Counted from the first letter of the stretch, positions 1-8,996 are shown. The stretch is 64,000 nucleotides of DNA from AWTP1-13 sp033764875 (GCA_033764875.1 JANRIO010000052.1:1-64000); one strand, 5' to 3'. Translations and numbers: made by a program. The notes: generated by a model from the sequence alone, not told the origin.

Positions 1-1623
1 CGCGAGGGCTACGGCGCCCGCGACCTGCGCGCGGACGCCATCGCCGGGCTGACGGTTGCCGTGGTGGCGCTGCCGCTGTCGATGGCGATCGCCATCGGCT
101 CCGGCCTGACGCCGGAGAAGGGGCTGTTCACGGCGATCATCGGCGGCTTCCTGATCTCGGCGCTGGGCGGCAGCCGGTTCCAGATCGGCGGACCCGCCGG
201 CGCCTTCATCGTGCTGATCTCCTCGATCGTGGCCCGGCAAGGCTACGACGGGCTCGTGATCGCGACGCTGATGGCCGGCGCCATGATGATGGCGATCGGC
301 TTCCTGCAGCTCGGCACCTACATCAAGTACATCCCCTTCCCGGTGACGGTGGGGTTCACGGCCGGCATCGCGGTCATCATCTTCGCGAGCCAGATCAAAG
401 AGCTGCTCGGCCTCGACCTGGCGCACGAGCCGGCGGAGCTGATGCACAAGATCGTCGCCATCGCGGGCGCCATCGGCACGGCGAAGCCCACCACCATCGG
501 CCTGGCGGTGCTGTCGATCGCGCTCATCCTGGGCCTGCGGCGCTGGAAGCCGAAGTGGCCTACGCTGCTGATCTCGGTCGGCGTCGCGTCAGCGCTCACG
601 GCCCTGCTCGGCCTCGACGTGGCGACCATCGGCACGCGCTTTGGCGGCGTGCCGCGCAGCCTGCCCGCCCCCTCGCTGCCGGAGCTGAGCCTCGCCCGCC
701 TGCAGGCGCTGCTGCCCGACGCCATCGCCATCGCGCTGCTCGGCTCGATCGAATCGCTGCTCTCGGCCGTGGTCGCCGACGGCATGACCGGGCGGCGGCA
801 CCGCTCCAACTGCGAGCTGGTGGCGCAAGGCGTCGCCAACATCGCCGCGGTGATCTTCGGCGGCATGTGCGTCACCGGCACCATCGCGCGCACGGCGACC
901 AATGTGCGCGCGGGCGCGCACGGCCCCGTGTCCGGCATGCTGCACGCGGTGTACGTGCTGCTGTTCATGGCCGTGGCGGCGCCGCTCGCCAGCTACATCC
1001 CGCTCGCCAGCCTCGGGGCCGTGCTCGCGGTGGTGGCGTGGGACATGTCCGAGAAGCACGAGTTCGCGAGCCTGCTGCGCGCGGGGCGCGGGGACGCGGC
1101 CGTGCTGCTGGCGACGTTCCTTCTGACGATCTTCGCCGATCTGACGATCGCGATCGCGGCCGGCGTGACCATGGGCGCCTTCCTGTTCCTCGACCGGATG
1201 GCCAAGTCGATCGAGGTCGACACCGGCACGCAGGCGGTGCCGCGCGACCAGGCGGACGACGCCGGCGCGACGCGGACGACCTACGAGCCCTCGGCCGGCA
1301 ACGGCGGCATCGTCGTCTACCGCATCTCGGGCGCGTTCTTCTTCGGCGCGACGGCGACGGTCGGGTCCGTGCTCGACGGCATCTCCAAGCTGCCCAGCGC
1401 CTTCGTCCTCGACTTCGAGAACGTGCCGCTGGTCGATACGTCGGCGGCGAAGGTGCTGCGCAGCACGGTGGCGAAGCTGGCGCGGGCCGGCACGGCGGTC
1501 TACTTCACCGGCGCCAAGCCGGGCGTGCGGGCGGTGCTGCTGAAAGCCGGCCTGCGGGCGCCCGAGGTGCAATACCTGCCCAGCGTGGCGGATGCGGAGG
1601 AGGCGGCAAGGGCCGGAGGCTGA
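1..1623 (+). CDS. SulP-family anion transporter, C-terminal STAS domain (5' end outside window)
   Basis: Inner-membrane SLC26/SulP transporter for inorganic anions (sulfate, bicarbonate or similar). The frame is open from base 1, and the residues encoded before the first ATG (base 61) already match the family, so the true start lies upstream. The membrane part covers about residues 1-400, with the Gly/Ala-rich helices typical of the family (for example QIGGPAGAFIV). After a short linker, a STAS domain follows at about residues 430-535, where the VDTSAAKVL stretch is the usual STAS core. The substrate cannot be read from sequence. No partner gene such as a carbonic anhydrase is visible downstream. 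Confidence 0.9.
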   Translation, partial: REGYGARDLRADAIAGLTVAVVALPLSMAIAIGSGLTPEKGLFTAIIGGFLISALGGSRFQIGGPAGAFIVLISSIVARQGYDGLVIATLMAGAMMMAIGFLQLGTYIKYIPFPVTVGFTAGIAVIIFASQIKELLGLDLAHEPAELMHKIVAIAGAIGTAKPTTIGLAVLSIALILGLRRWKPKWPTLLISVGVASALTALLGLDVATIGTRFGGVPRSLPAPSLPELSLARLQALLPDAIAIALLGSIESLLSAVVADGMTGRRHRSNCELVAQGVANIAAVIFGGMCVTGTIARTATNVRAGAHGPVSGMLHAVYVLLFMAVAAPLASYIPLASLGAVLAVVAWDMSEKHEFASLLRAGRGDAAVLLATFLLTIFADLTIAIAAGVTMGAFLFLDRMAKSIEVDTGTQAVPRDQADDAGATRTTYEPSAGNGGIVVYRISGAFFFGATATVGSVLDGISKLPSAFVLDFENVPLVDTSAAKVLRSTVAKLARAGTAVYFTGAKPGVRAVLLKAGLRAPEVQYLPSVADAEEAARAGG

Positions 1624-1650
1624 CGGGAAGGCGATGCTTCTCCGTTGGCC

Positions 1651-1735
1651 GTCCTCGGGCTTGTCCCGAGGACCCAGCGCAGAGCCTCGCGGCGGCCTGC
1701 CGCATGCTGGATGCTCGGAGCAAGTCCGAGCATGA
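1651..1735. repeat. Two adjacent palindromes, interspersed repeat type B
   Basis: A hairpin (CCTCGGG, loop CTTGT, CCCGAGG) is followed about 45 bases on by a second (GCTCGGA, loop GCAAG, TCCGAGC). The first recurs at 9831-9850. They lie between convergent genes, the SulP transporter and hisB, and could end transcription both ways, although no T-run follows. Confidence 0.6.
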
Positions 1736-1740
1736 CACTG

Positions 1741-2331
1741 TTACAGCGAGCCCTTGGTGGAGGGGACGCGGCCGGACTGCCGGGGGTCGAGGGTCACGGC
1801 CTGGCGCAGCGCGCGCGCCACGCCCTTGAAGCAGGTCTCGGCGATGTGGTGGTTGTTCTCGCCGTAGAGGGTCTCGATGTGCAGCGTGAGCCCTGCGTTC
1901 TGCGCGAAGGCCTGGAAGAACTCGCGGAACAGCTCGGTGTCCATGTCGCCCAGCTTGTCGCGGGTGAACGTCACCTTCCACACCAGGTACGGGCGGCCGG
2001 AGACGTCGAGGGCCACGCGCGTCAGCGTCTCGTCCATGGGCAGGTGCAGGCTGGCGTAGCGGGCGATGCCGAGCTTGTCGCCGAGCGCCTTGGCAACGGC
2101 CTGGCCCAGCACGATGCCGGCATCCTCCGTGGTGTGGTGGAAGTCGATGTGCAGGTCGCCCTCGGCCTCGAGCGCGATGTCGATGAGCGAATGGCGCGCC
2201 AGCTGCTCCAGCATGTGGTCAAGGAAGCCGATGCCGGTCTTGATGGCATAGGCGCCGGTGCCGTCGAGGTCGACGGTGGCATTGATCCTGGTCTCCTTGG
2301 TGGAGCGGTCGATGGTGGCTTTGCGGCTCAC
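1741..2331 (-). CDS. hisB: Imidazoleglycerol-phosphate dehydratase
   Basis: Removes water from imidazole glycerol phosphate to give imidazole acetol phosphate, a middle step of histidine synthesis; cytosolic. The 196-residue length is right for the monofunctional enzyme. The duplicated metal-binding signatures are present: HHTTEDAG in the first half and NNHHIAETCFKG in the second. Translation appears to begin at a GTG (base 2331). The gene diverges from hslV, a common arrangement in Rhizobiales. The rest of the usual his cluster is absent: the left neighbour is a convergent transporter gene. Confidence 0.96.
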   Translation of the reverse strand: MSRKATIDRSTKETRINATVDLDGTGAYAIKTGIGFLDHMLEQLARHSLIDIALEAEGDLHIDFHHTTEDAGIVLGQAVAKALGDKLGIARYASLHLPMDETLTRVALDVSGRPYLVWKVTFTRDKLGDMDTELFREFFQAFAQNAGLTLHIETLYGENNHHIAETCFKGVARALRQAVTLDPRQSGRVPSTKGSL

Positions 2332-2415
2332 GAGGATTGCCTTGCTTGCATGGTCGGTCCCCAGGCATTAACAGCTGGCCGGTGGCAGCGCCATAGGCTC
2401 ACCATCCTGCCCTCC

Positions 2416-2446
2416 CTTGATTTAGAATTCCTTCATGCCGACATCA
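2416..2446 (+). promoter_or_regulatory. Possible RpoH-type promoter of hslVU
   Basis: CTTGAT at 2416-2421 and CCGACATCA starting at 2438 lie 16 bases apart. They loosely match the alphaproteobacterial heat-shock promoter (CTTGAA, then CCCCATAT). hslVU is normally heat-shock controlled. The -10 match is weak, so this is a suggestion only. Confidence 0.3.
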
Positions 2447-2498
2447 CGCGGCGTGTCGCAACGCGGTCAACCGCAACCTGGACGCCAGAGCTAACCTC

Positions 2499-3062
2499 AT
2501 GTCAGAGCAAGCCTATTCCAAGGACGTGTGGCACGGCACGACGATCCTGACGGTGCGCAAGGGGGGCCGGGTGGTGGTGGCCGGCGACGGGCAGGTGAGC
2601 CTCGGCGCCACCGTCATCAAGGCCAACGCGCGCAAGGTGCGCTCGCTCGGCAAGGGCGACGTGATCGGCGGCTTCGCGGGCGCCACGGCCGACGCCTTCA
2701 CGCTGTTCGAGCGGCTCGAGGGCAAGCTCGAGCAGTACCCGGGGCAGCTGCTGCGCGCCTGCGTGGAGCTTGCCAAGGACTGGCGCACGGACCGCTTCCT
2801 GCGCCGGCTCGAGGCCATGATGATCGTTGCCGACGCCGAGAAGTCGCTGGTGCTGACCGGCACGGGCGACGTGCTGGAGCCGGAAGGCGGCATCATGGGC
2901 ATCGGCTCGGGCGGCAACTATGCGCTGTCGGCCGCCAAGGCGCTGGCCGACATGCCGGTCAGCGCCGAGGAGATCGCGCGCAAGGCGATGGCGATCGCGG
3001 CCGAGATCTGCGTCTACACCAACAGCAACGTCGTCATCGAAAGCCTCGAGAGCCGGACATGA
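2499..3062 (+). CDS. hslV: ATP-dependent protease subunit HslV (ClpQ)
   Basis: Proteolytic subunit of the HslUV (ClpQY) degradation machine in the cytosol. The 187-residue protein carries an N-terminal propeptide ending in WHG. The catalytic residue is Thr14, first of the TTI stretch, which is exposed by self-cleavage after Gly13. The proteasome-beta-like fold is represented by AGDGQVSLG and the GSGGNYALSAA stretch. The stop codon overlaps the hslU start (ATGA at 3059-3062), so the two subunits are translationally coupled. A heat-shock-like promoter may precede it. Confidence 0.97.
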   Translation: MSEQAYSKDVWHGTTILTVRKGGRVVVAGDGQVSLGATVIKANARKVRSLGKGDVIGGFAGATADAFTLFERLEGKLEQYPGQLLRACVELAKDWRTDRFLRRLEAMMIVADAEKSLVLTGTGDVLEPEGGIMGIGSGGNYALSAAKALADMPVSAEEIARKAMAIAAEICVYTNSNVVIESLESRT

Positions 3063-4363
3063 GCAGCTTTTCTCCGCGCGAGATCGTCTCCGAGCTCGAC
3101 CGCTTCATCGTCGGCCAGAAGGACGCCAAGCGGGCCGTCGCCATCGCGCTGCGCAACCGCTGGCGGCGGCAGCAGCTGCCGGAGGGGCTGAAGGAGGAGG
3201 TGCTGCCGAAGAACATCCTCATGATCGGGCCGACGGGCTGCGGCAAGACGGAGATCTCGCGGCGGCTCGCGCGGCTGGCCGGGGCGCCGTTCCTCAAGGT
3301 GGAGGCGACCAAGTTCACGGAGGTCGGCTACGTCGGGCGCGACGTCGACAGCATCGTGCGCGACCTGGTCGAGGTCGGCATCGGGCTGGTGCGCGAGGCC
3401 AAGAGACGCGAGGTGAAGGCGCTGGCCGAGAAGAACGCGGAGGAGCGCGTGCTCGATGCGCTGGTCGGGGCCACCTCCTCGCCGGCGACGCGGGAGAGCT
3501 TCCGCAAGCGGCTGCGCGCCAACGAGCTCAACGACAAGGAGATCGAGATCCAGGTGGCCGATGCCGCACCCGCCATGCCGATGATGGAGATCCCGGGCGG
3601 CCAGGTCGGCATGCTCAACCTCGGCGAGATGCTGGGCAAGGCCTTCGGCCAGCGCACGAAGCCCCGGCGCATGCTGGTGGGCCAAGCCTACGACGTGCTC
3701 GTCGGACAGGAGAGCGACAAGCTGCTCGACCAGGACGCCATCGTGCAGGAGGCGCTGCGGGCGGTGGAGAACGACGGCATCGTGTTCATCGACGAGATCG
3801 ACAAGGTGTGCGCGCGCTCCGAGGGCGGACGGATCGGGGCGGACGTGTCGCGCGAGGGCGTACAGCGCGACCTGCTGCCGCTGATCGAGGGCACCACGGT
3901 GACGACCAAGTACGGGGCGGTGAAGACCGACCACGTGCTGTTCATCGCGTCCGGCGCCTTCCACATGGCCAAGCCCTCGGACCTGCTGCCGGAGCTGCAG
4001 GGGCGCCTGCCGATCTGGGTGGAGCTGAAGCCGCTCACGAAGGAGGACTTCCGCCGCATCCTGACCGAGCCGGAGGCGAGCCTGATCAAGCAGTACGTGG
4101 CGCTGATGCTGACGGAGGGCGTGAAGCTCGACTTCACGGACGACGCCATCGATGCGCTGGCCGACGTCGCCGTGCAGGTGAACTCGACGGTCGAGAACAT
4201 CGGGGCGCGGCGCCTGCAGACGGTGATGGAGCGGGTCCTCGACGAGATCTCGTTCGAGGCCGCCGACAAGAACGGTGAGACGATCCGGATCGATGCGGCC
4301 TACGTGCAGGCGCGCATCGGCGACCTCGCCCGCAACGCCGACCTGTCGAAGTTCATCCTCTGA
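3059..4363 (+). CDS. hslU: ATP-dependent protease ATPase subunit HslU (ClpY)
   Basis: AAA+ unfoldase that feeds substrates into HslV. It has 434 residues, the normal length. Walker A GPTGCGKT is at about residues 57-64. The I-domain follows (about 110-230). Walker B (IVFIDEID) is at about 240-247, the sensor and arginine-finger region (PELQGRLPIWVEL) near 310, and the C-terminal tail ends in SKFIL. The conserved C-terminus is what inserts into HslV to activate it. The start at 3059 overlaps the hslV stop and opens with the typical SPREIVSELDRFIVGQ region. Confidence 0.97.
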   Translation: MSSFSPREIVSELDRFIVGQKDAKRAVAIALRNRWRRQQLPEGLKEEVLPKNILMIGPTGCGKTEISRRLARLAGAPFLKVEATKFTEVGYVGRDVDSIVRDLVEVGIGLVREAKRREVKALAEKNAEERVLDALVGATSSPATRESFRKRLRANELNDKEIEIQVADAAPAMPMMEIPGGQVGMLNLGEMLGKAFGQRTKPRRMLVGQAYDVLVGQESDKLLDQDAIVQEALRAVENDGIVFIDEIDKVCARSEGGRIGADVSREGVQRDLLPLIEGTTVTTKYGAVKTDHVLFIASGAFHMAKPSDLLPELQGRLPIWVELKPLTKEDFRRILTEPEASLIKQYVALMLTEGVKLDFTDDAIDALADVAVQVNSTVENIGARRLQTVMERVLDEISFEAADKNGETIRIDAAYVQARIGDLARNADLSKFIL

Positions 4364-4588
4364 ACGCGCGCCCCGGCGGTCCGCCCCCTCGATTGCGGCC
4401 GCCCCGGGGCGAGGCATGCGCAGGACGCATTGCTGCGGCGCAGCAAAACCTCTACCAAAGTTTGAGCAGCTGCAGCATGTAGGACGCATGCGGAAGCGGG
4501 CGCCAAGACCTGCAACCGACTCTCACGGGAGTGGAGACGGCAACCAGGGGCGGCTTACTCAAACGCGTCGAAAAGACGGAGGCCACTC

Positions 4589-4822
4589 ATGAGCACGATT
4601 GCAGTCTCGAGCCAGGCGAGCGCCGCTGCCGCAGGCAGCGAGGAAGCAGCCAAGTCCTTCTGGCACAAGATGTATGACCGCATGATCCACGGCCAGCAGG
4701 CACGCGCCGAGCGGGCGGTCGCGGCCTATCTCGCCTCGCACGGCGGGCTGCTGACGGACGACATGGAGCGCGAGATCATGGCCAAGTTCAGCTCCAACAA
4801 CACGATGAGCCGGGTCCGCTGA
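4589..4822 (+). CDS. Small hypothetical protein, 77 residues
   Basis: I do not recognise a family. The protein is 77 residues, soluble, with no signal peptide or membrane segment. The middle is basic and helical-looking (KSFWHKMYDRMIHGQQARAERAVAAYLASHG), followed by an acidic stretch (TDDMEREIMAKF). The start is supported by a purine-rich GACGGAGG about 9 bases upstream. It sits alone between hslU and infA on the same strand, with about 225 bases of leader. Length, start signal and a sensible composition favour a real gene, probably conserved in the order, but no function can be given. Confidence 0.65.
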   Translation: MSTIAVSSQASAAAAGSEEAAKSFWHKMYDRMIHGQQARAERAVAAYLASHGGLLTDDMEREIMAKFSSNNTMSRVR

Positions 4823-5064
4823 TCCGGGAGACGTCGCCCTGCTGAGGCCGCAACGCGCGGACCGGCGCAGGCGACGCCACACCGCACTTCCCACGCATGC
4901 CGGCAGGGCGGCCCTCTCGCGAGGGCTGCCCTTTCGCGTTCCAAACACGTGTGGCGGGAGCCGTTTTCCCCTTGCCCGGCTGCCATTGGCGGCTCATATA
5001 CGGGCGCAAACGGCCCGGCGCGCGGGCCAATGAGCCGCTCCCGGCGGTCCGGGCAGGAGATTGC

Positions 5065-5364
5065 ATGGCCAAGGAAGAGATGCTGGAGTTCGAGGGCGTG
5101 GTGGAAGAGGTGCTTCCCGATGCCCGCTGCCGCGTGAAGCTCGACAACGGGCACGAGGTCATCGCCTACACGTCCGGCCGCATGAAGAAGAACCGCATCC
5201 GCATCCTGGCCGGCGACAAGGTGACCGTCGAGATGACGCCCTACGACCTCGACAAGGGGCGCATCAACTTCCGGCACAAGGATACGCGCACGCCGCCTCC
5301 GGGCGCCGGCGGCCCCGGCGGCGACAAGCGGCGTCCGGGCGGTCCGCAGCGGCGCTTCCGGTAG
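5065..5364 (+). CDS. infA: Translation initiation factor IF-1 with C-terminal extension
   Basis: Binds the 30S A site during initiation. Residues 1-72 are the S1/OB fold typical of IF-1 (LEFEGVVEEVLP, VKLDNGHEVIAYTSGRMKKN, VEMTPYDLDKGRI). The start at 5065 follows GGGCAGGAGA and gives the standard MAKEEMLEFEG opening. Unusually the protein runs to 99 residues: about 27 extra residues rich in Pro, Gly and Arg (GAGGPGGDKRRPGGPQRRF) follow the core, giving a basic, disordered tail. The tail could touch RNA; that is inference. This might be the only infA or an additional one. Confidence 0.93.
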   Translation: MAKEEMLEFEGVVEEVLPDARCRVKLDNGHEVIAYTSGRMKKNRIRILAGDKVTVEMTPYDLDKGRINFRHKDTRTPPPGAGGPGGDKRRPGGPQRRFR

Positions 5365-5388
5365 CCATCCGCAGGCTCTCGAGCCCAT

Positions 5389-5416
5389 TGCGCCCGTGGC
5401 CTGCGCCGCGGGCGCA
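5389..5416. terminator. Hairpin between convergent infA and hydrolase genes
   Basis: TGCGCCCG at 5389-5396 pairs with CGGGCGCA at 5409-5416 (8-bp stem, 12-base loop). It lies in the 76-base gap between two convergent genes, where a bidirectional terminator would be expected. No T-run follows. Confidence 0.4.
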
Positions 5417-5440
5417 GCTGTCTGCGCCCGTCGTGCCCCC

Positions 5441-6661
5441 TCACTCGGCGTCGAACCACGCCTTCCACTGCGGCACCGCCGTCGCGAAGGTGCCGCGGTG
5501 GGAGGTCGGCCCCGTCGAGACGGCCTCCACCCTCGGATTGCCCGCGCCGATGGCCTGGGCATAGGTCATGGCCAGGCGGCCGATGCCGGGCGTGATCGCC
5601 TCGTCGGTCTCGCCGTAGTAGTTGCGCACGGGCGACTTGATGATCCAGCGATAGGCCTGCGTCTCGGCCACCAGGCGGCCGTAGGCCGAGCTCGCGAAGA
5701 ACTGCGGATCGAAGTAGTCCGCGCGCACAATCTTGCGCAGATCGGTCGGGACATCCTCCGCGTTGATCGGCTCGCGCTCGTAGGCCTTGCGCGAAAGCTC
5801 ATAGTACTCCTCCGACAGCACCGAGCGCGCGAGCCCCGGCACGCCATAGTAGTTCTCGAAGGAGAACGCCGAGAGCATGAACAGCGTCGGCACCCACGTC
5901 GCGTCGTTCTTGCGCGGGAAGTCGAGGAAGCCGCTGAGCGCCGCGAACACATCGAGCGGGGCGCTGGCGGTTGCGGCCGCAGCCACCTCGACACCGGCCG
6001 CCTCGAGCTTCTCCAGCATCGCCATGGTGACGAAGCCGCCCTGCGACCAGCCGGCCAGATAGAGCTTCGGCGTCGCCACCTGCATCCGGGCGAGCACGGC
6101 GCGGCCTGCGATCAGCATGTCGTAGGTGGCCTGCTGGTGGCTCCGCTTGACCATGTAGCCCTCCGGCTCGGCGGAGGTCCCGAGGCCGAAGTAGTCGGCG
6201 CCGATCAGCGCGTAGCCCTGGCCGGCGAACTGGGCGATCATCAATTGCGTCTCGGGCGACTGCTCGGGGAAGGAGGGCACCTCCTGGCGGCCGTAGACGG
6301 TCCCATGCTGGTAGGAGACCAACGGCAGGCTCGCCGGGCCGGCCGGCATCTCGGGCAGCGCCAAGAGGCCGCTCGCCAGCGTCGGCTTGTTGCCGCGCTC
6401 GGGGATCACCGATGCATAGGTGACGCGATAGAGCCGCACCGCCGTTCGCGCCGGAGAGTAGGTGACCGCGACGCCGGAGAACGCGGGCGTGGACTTCTCC
6501 AGGATCTGGTTGAGACGCTCCACGTCCCAGCGCCCCACGAGCTCGTAGGAGACGCCGGACTGCACGGCGACCGGCTTCTCCTGCGCAAAGCCGCCGGTCA
6601 CGAGCGCGAACGGTGTCGCCAGGAAGGTAGCCAGCATCAGGCATCTCGTGAAACGCAGCAT
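5441..6661 (-). CDS. Secreted alpha/beta hydrolase (lipase/esterase-like)
   Basis: A 406-residue exported hydrolase. Residues 1-26 form a signal peptide (basic start, hydrophobic core, cleavage near GGFAQ). The alpha/beta-hydrolase signs are an oxyanion-hole YQHGT motif near residue 137, the nucleophile elbow GWSQGG (Ser near residue 200), and late acidic and histidine candidates (ETDEAITPG, and SHRGTF about 15 residues from the end). It is probably periplasmic or extracellular and acts on an ester or lipid, but the substrate is unknown. It is a single gene, convergent with infA, with no visible operon partner. Confidence 0.82.
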   Translation of the reverse strand: MLRFTRCLMLATFLATPFALVTGGFAQEKPVAVQSGVSYELVGRWDVERLNQILEKSTPAFSGVAVTYSPARTAVRLYRVTYASVIPERGNKPTLASGLLALPEMPAGPASLPLVSYQHGTVYGRQEVPSFPEQSPETQLMIAQFAGQGYALIGADYFGLGTSAEPEGYMVKRSHQQATYDMLIAGRAVLARMQVATPKLYLAGWSQGGFVTMAMLEKLEAAGVEVAAAATASAPLDVFAALSGFLDFPRKNDATWVPTLFMLSAFSFENYYGVPGLARSVLSEEYYELSRKAYEREPINAEDVPTDLRKIVRADYFDPQFFASSAYGRLVAETQAYRWIIKSPVRNYYGETDEAITPGIGRLAMTYAQAIGAGNPRVEAVSTGPTSHRGTFATAVPQWKAWFDAE

Positions 6662-6990
6662 GGGCAGTCCTCTCGTTCGTGGTCGGCGCCACCATCGCAG
6701 CCGCGAGGCTTCCCTGCCGTTAAGCCGCCCGGCATACCTGCGCGGGCGGTTAGCGCCCGGTAAACCTCGCCGGCGCGCCTATGGACAGCTTGCGGCGCGC
6801 CGAGCCTTGGAGATGCCACACGAATCGCGAGATGGTGCCGGCGGGCGCCGGAGGGGTGTCTCGCAACGGCCGACCGGGTCGGGGCCGGCGACGGCGGGAG
6901 ACGCCGGCCGGGGGCTCCATTTGAAGTGTGGAGCGAGCAGATTCGCGCGCTCGCGCGGTCTCGATCCGCTCCTGGGCAGGCTCGCAGAGG

Positions 6991-7983
6991 ATGGCTGGCG
7001 TGGTGGATCGTGGAGAGCGCGGCGCTTCGCGCGGACGAGGACAGGCTCCGGAGCGGGGCGGCGAGCGAGCGGCCGCGGCACCCTCCGCCGCGACGCGCAC
7101 CTCCGCCAAGCAGCCGGCGGCGAAGTTCGACCGCAAGACCATCGCACTCGTCTACGACTTCGACGGCACGCTGTGCCCGAGGCCCATGCAGGAGTACGCT
7201 TTCCTGCCGAAGATCGGCATCGAGCCCGAGAGCTTCTGGCGCGAGAGCAACCGCATCGCGCGCGAGGAGAAGGCCGACCCGCTGATCACCTACATGCACC
7301 TGCTCTACAAGAAGGCGAAGGCCAAGGGCGTCGTCATCAACCGCCAGGACCTCGTCGACCAGGGACGCCAGGTGGAGCTGTTCCCCGGGGTCGACGGCTG
7401 GTTCGATGCCATCGGCAGCTACGTGCGCACGCACGCCAACAACCAGGACGTGGCGCTGAGGCACTACCTGATCTCGTCGGGGCTGACGGAGATCATCGAG
7501 GGCACGCCGATCTACCCGCGCTTCCACAACGTGTTCGCCTCGGAATACTGGTTCGAGGCCTACGAGATGCCGTACCCCAAGCGCGTCATCACCGACACCG
7601 GCAAGACGCAGTACCTGTTCCGCATCAACAAGGGCGTGGAGGATCTGGGCGACAGCATCAACCAGCACATGCCGGAGGACGCGCGCCCCATCCCCTTCGC
7701 CAACATGATCTACTTCGGCGACGGCGACACCGACGTGCCGTCCATGGCGGTGATGCGCAAGAACGGCGGCCACGCGGTCGCCGTCTATCCGCCGCGCGGC
7801 AGCAAGGCGAAGTGCGTCGACCTGTTCAAGGCCGGACGCTGCGACGTGTTCGCGGCAGCCGACTACAACGTCGGCACGGAGCTGTTCAACCGCACGTGCC
7901 TGCTGCTCGACCGCATCCTCGCCGACATGCGCCTGCAGGAGGAGATCTGGCGCATGGGCCGCGACGTGGAGAGGTCGAAGTAG
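6991..7983 (+). CDS. HAD-superfamily hydrolase (phosphoserine-phosphatase-like)
   Basis: Probable cytosolic phosphatase of the HAD superfamily. Motif I is VYDFDGTLCPRP. The cap contains a Lys/Arg-rich helical region. Motif II lies near YLISSGLTEI. The late acidic motif is IYFGDGDTDVPSM, the metal-binding GDGxxD form. Chosen start is ATG 6991; an in-frame GTG at 6928 would add 21 residues, and neither has a convincing ribosome site. The first 45 or so residues are Arg/Ala/Gly-rich and unlike any domain. Substrate unknown. It is followed by a repeat-rich gap with no gene. Confidence 0.8.
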   Translation: MAGVVDRGERGASRGRGQAPERGGERAAAAPSAATRTSAKQPAAKFDRKTIALVYDFDGTLCPRPMQEYAFLPKIGIEPESFWRESNRIAREEKADPLITYMHLLYKKAKAKGVVINRQDLVDQGRQVELFPGVDGWFDAIGSYVRTHANNQDVALRHYLISSGLTEIIEGTPIYPRFHNVFASEYWFEAYEMPYPKRVITDTGKTQYLFRINKGVEDLGDSINQHMPEDARPIPFANMIYFGDGDTDVPSMAVMRKNGGHAVAVYPPRGSKAKCVDLFKAGRCDVFAAADYNVGTELFNRTCLLLDRILADMRLQEEIWRMGRDVERSK

Positions 7984-8302
7984 GTTTGGCCGCGCTTGCG
8001 GTCCGCCGGCGAGCGGCTCCCAGCGCGCGTTGCTCCCGAACGGCCCGCACACCACTTGCGCGACGGTGGAGGGCGGCGGATCGGGCGTCGCGCGCGAGCG
8101 GCAGCTTTCCACAGCACGATCAATCCGGATCCGGAGGATCTCGGGCGAACCGCGCTCGGCCCCTGGGTCCCGGATCGGCGCTGCCGCGCCGCCCGGGGTG
8201 ACAGGAAGAGCGCGCAGCGCCCTCTGCGCATCATGTCTTCGGCCCGGCCCTGTCATCCCGGCCGGACAGACCTGTAGTTGGCGGCTGCGGGATTTGCGCC
8301 CG

Positions 8303-8335
8303 CGTCGGGTTTCGCCGCGCTCCACCCGACCTACG
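8303..8335. repeat. Interspersed palindrome type D (TCGGGTTTC..CACCCGA)
   Basis: GTCGGGT at 8304-8310 faces ACCCGAC at 8324-8330, with the outer bases also partly matching. The sequence resembles a widely scattered bacterial repeat around the string GGTCGGGT..ACCCGACC. Only one copy is seen in this window. Confidence 0.45.
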
Positions 8336-8439
8336 GCCTACGGCCGCTGAAAGATCCCGCACTGGATGCCGAATTGGCGTGGCCCCCCGCCTTCATGGGA
8401 GTGACGTTGGTGGGGATGCACGAGGCTCGCCACAACACG

Positions 8440-8470
8440 CGTCATGCCCGCGAAGGCGGGCACCCACGCA
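8440..8470. repeat. Interspersed palindrome type A
   Basis: CGTCATGCCCGCGAAGGCGGGCACCCACG: an imperfect inverted repeat with arms ATGCCCGC and GCGGGCAC. The same element occurs at 9961-9987, 10021-10048, 10082-10110, 32185-32213 and 37651-37677, always between genes. Confidence 0.7.
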
Positions 8471-8564
8471 AGCTTGCGGTGGATCGTGACGCTTGGACAA
8501 ATCCAACCGGGCAGGCCCTTTCCAGCTTCCTGGAGGCGCCAGAGCCTGCCTATGGCCGGATGGC

Positions 8565-8996
8565 TCAGGCCTGGGGCGGCGCGCCGAAGTTGCTGCCGGG
8601 GGCGAGCGGCGCCAGACGGATGAGGCGGCTGTCCTCGACCGCGGCCTGGCGGTGCTTGACGGCCTCGCGGTAGACAGGATCGCGGATCATCTCGACGAAG
8701 GCCGCGACCGAGGGATACTCGGCGATGAAGCAGAGGTCCCAGCGCTCGCTCTCGGGCCCGATCAGCATCAGCTCGAAGCGGCCCTGCCAGGCGATCCTGC
8801 CGCCTAGCCGCTGGAACACGGGCCCGCTGTCGCGCCCGTAGGCGGCGTAGGCCTCGGCGCCGGTCGCCTTGCGGCCGTCGGGATAGCGCGCCTCAGCGTG
8901 CAATCGCACGAGATTCAGCATGTGAATGGGGCCCGGCCGGTCGTTGTCGCGGAACCTGGCGAAGGTGGCCTTGGTCGGATCGATATGGCCCGTCAT
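8565..8996 (-). CDS. DUF1330-like protein (ferredoxin-like fold)
   Basis: A 143-residue cytosolic protein. It shows the NxLNLVR type opening (HMLNLVRLHAEARYPDG), then AYAAYGRDSGPVFQRLGGRIAW, and the strand-helix pattern with YPSVAAFVEMIRDPVYREAVKHRQAAVEDSRLIRL. This pattern is characteristic of DUF1330 proteins, small alpha/beta-barrel dimers of unknown role. The start at 8996 (MTGHIDPTKATF) is preceded by GGAAGC on the coding strand. No catalytic residue can be assigned. It diverges from the M23 peptidase gene. Confidence 0.8.
   Translation of the reverse strand: MTGHIDPTKATFARFRDNDRPGPIHMLNLVRLHAEARYPDGRKATGAEAYAAYGRDSGPVFQRLGGRIAWQGRFELMLIGPESERWDLCFIAEYPSVAAFVEMIRDPVYREAVKHRQAAVEDSRLIRLAPLAPGSNFGAPPQA

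Larger units (their letters stand above)
7984..8564. other. Gene-free interval with interspersed palindromes
   Basis: About 580 bases with no credible gene. It holds a palindrome of the GTCGGGTTTCGC/GCTCCACCCGAC kind (8303-8335), a type A repeat (8440-8470) and low-complexity GC-rich sequence. Short open frames here have no start signals or recognisable products. Confidence 0.6.

Noticed and set aside
4364..4588. tRNA or small RNA gene after hslU
   Set aside because: I found no cloverleaf or T-loop consensus here or in any other gap of the window.
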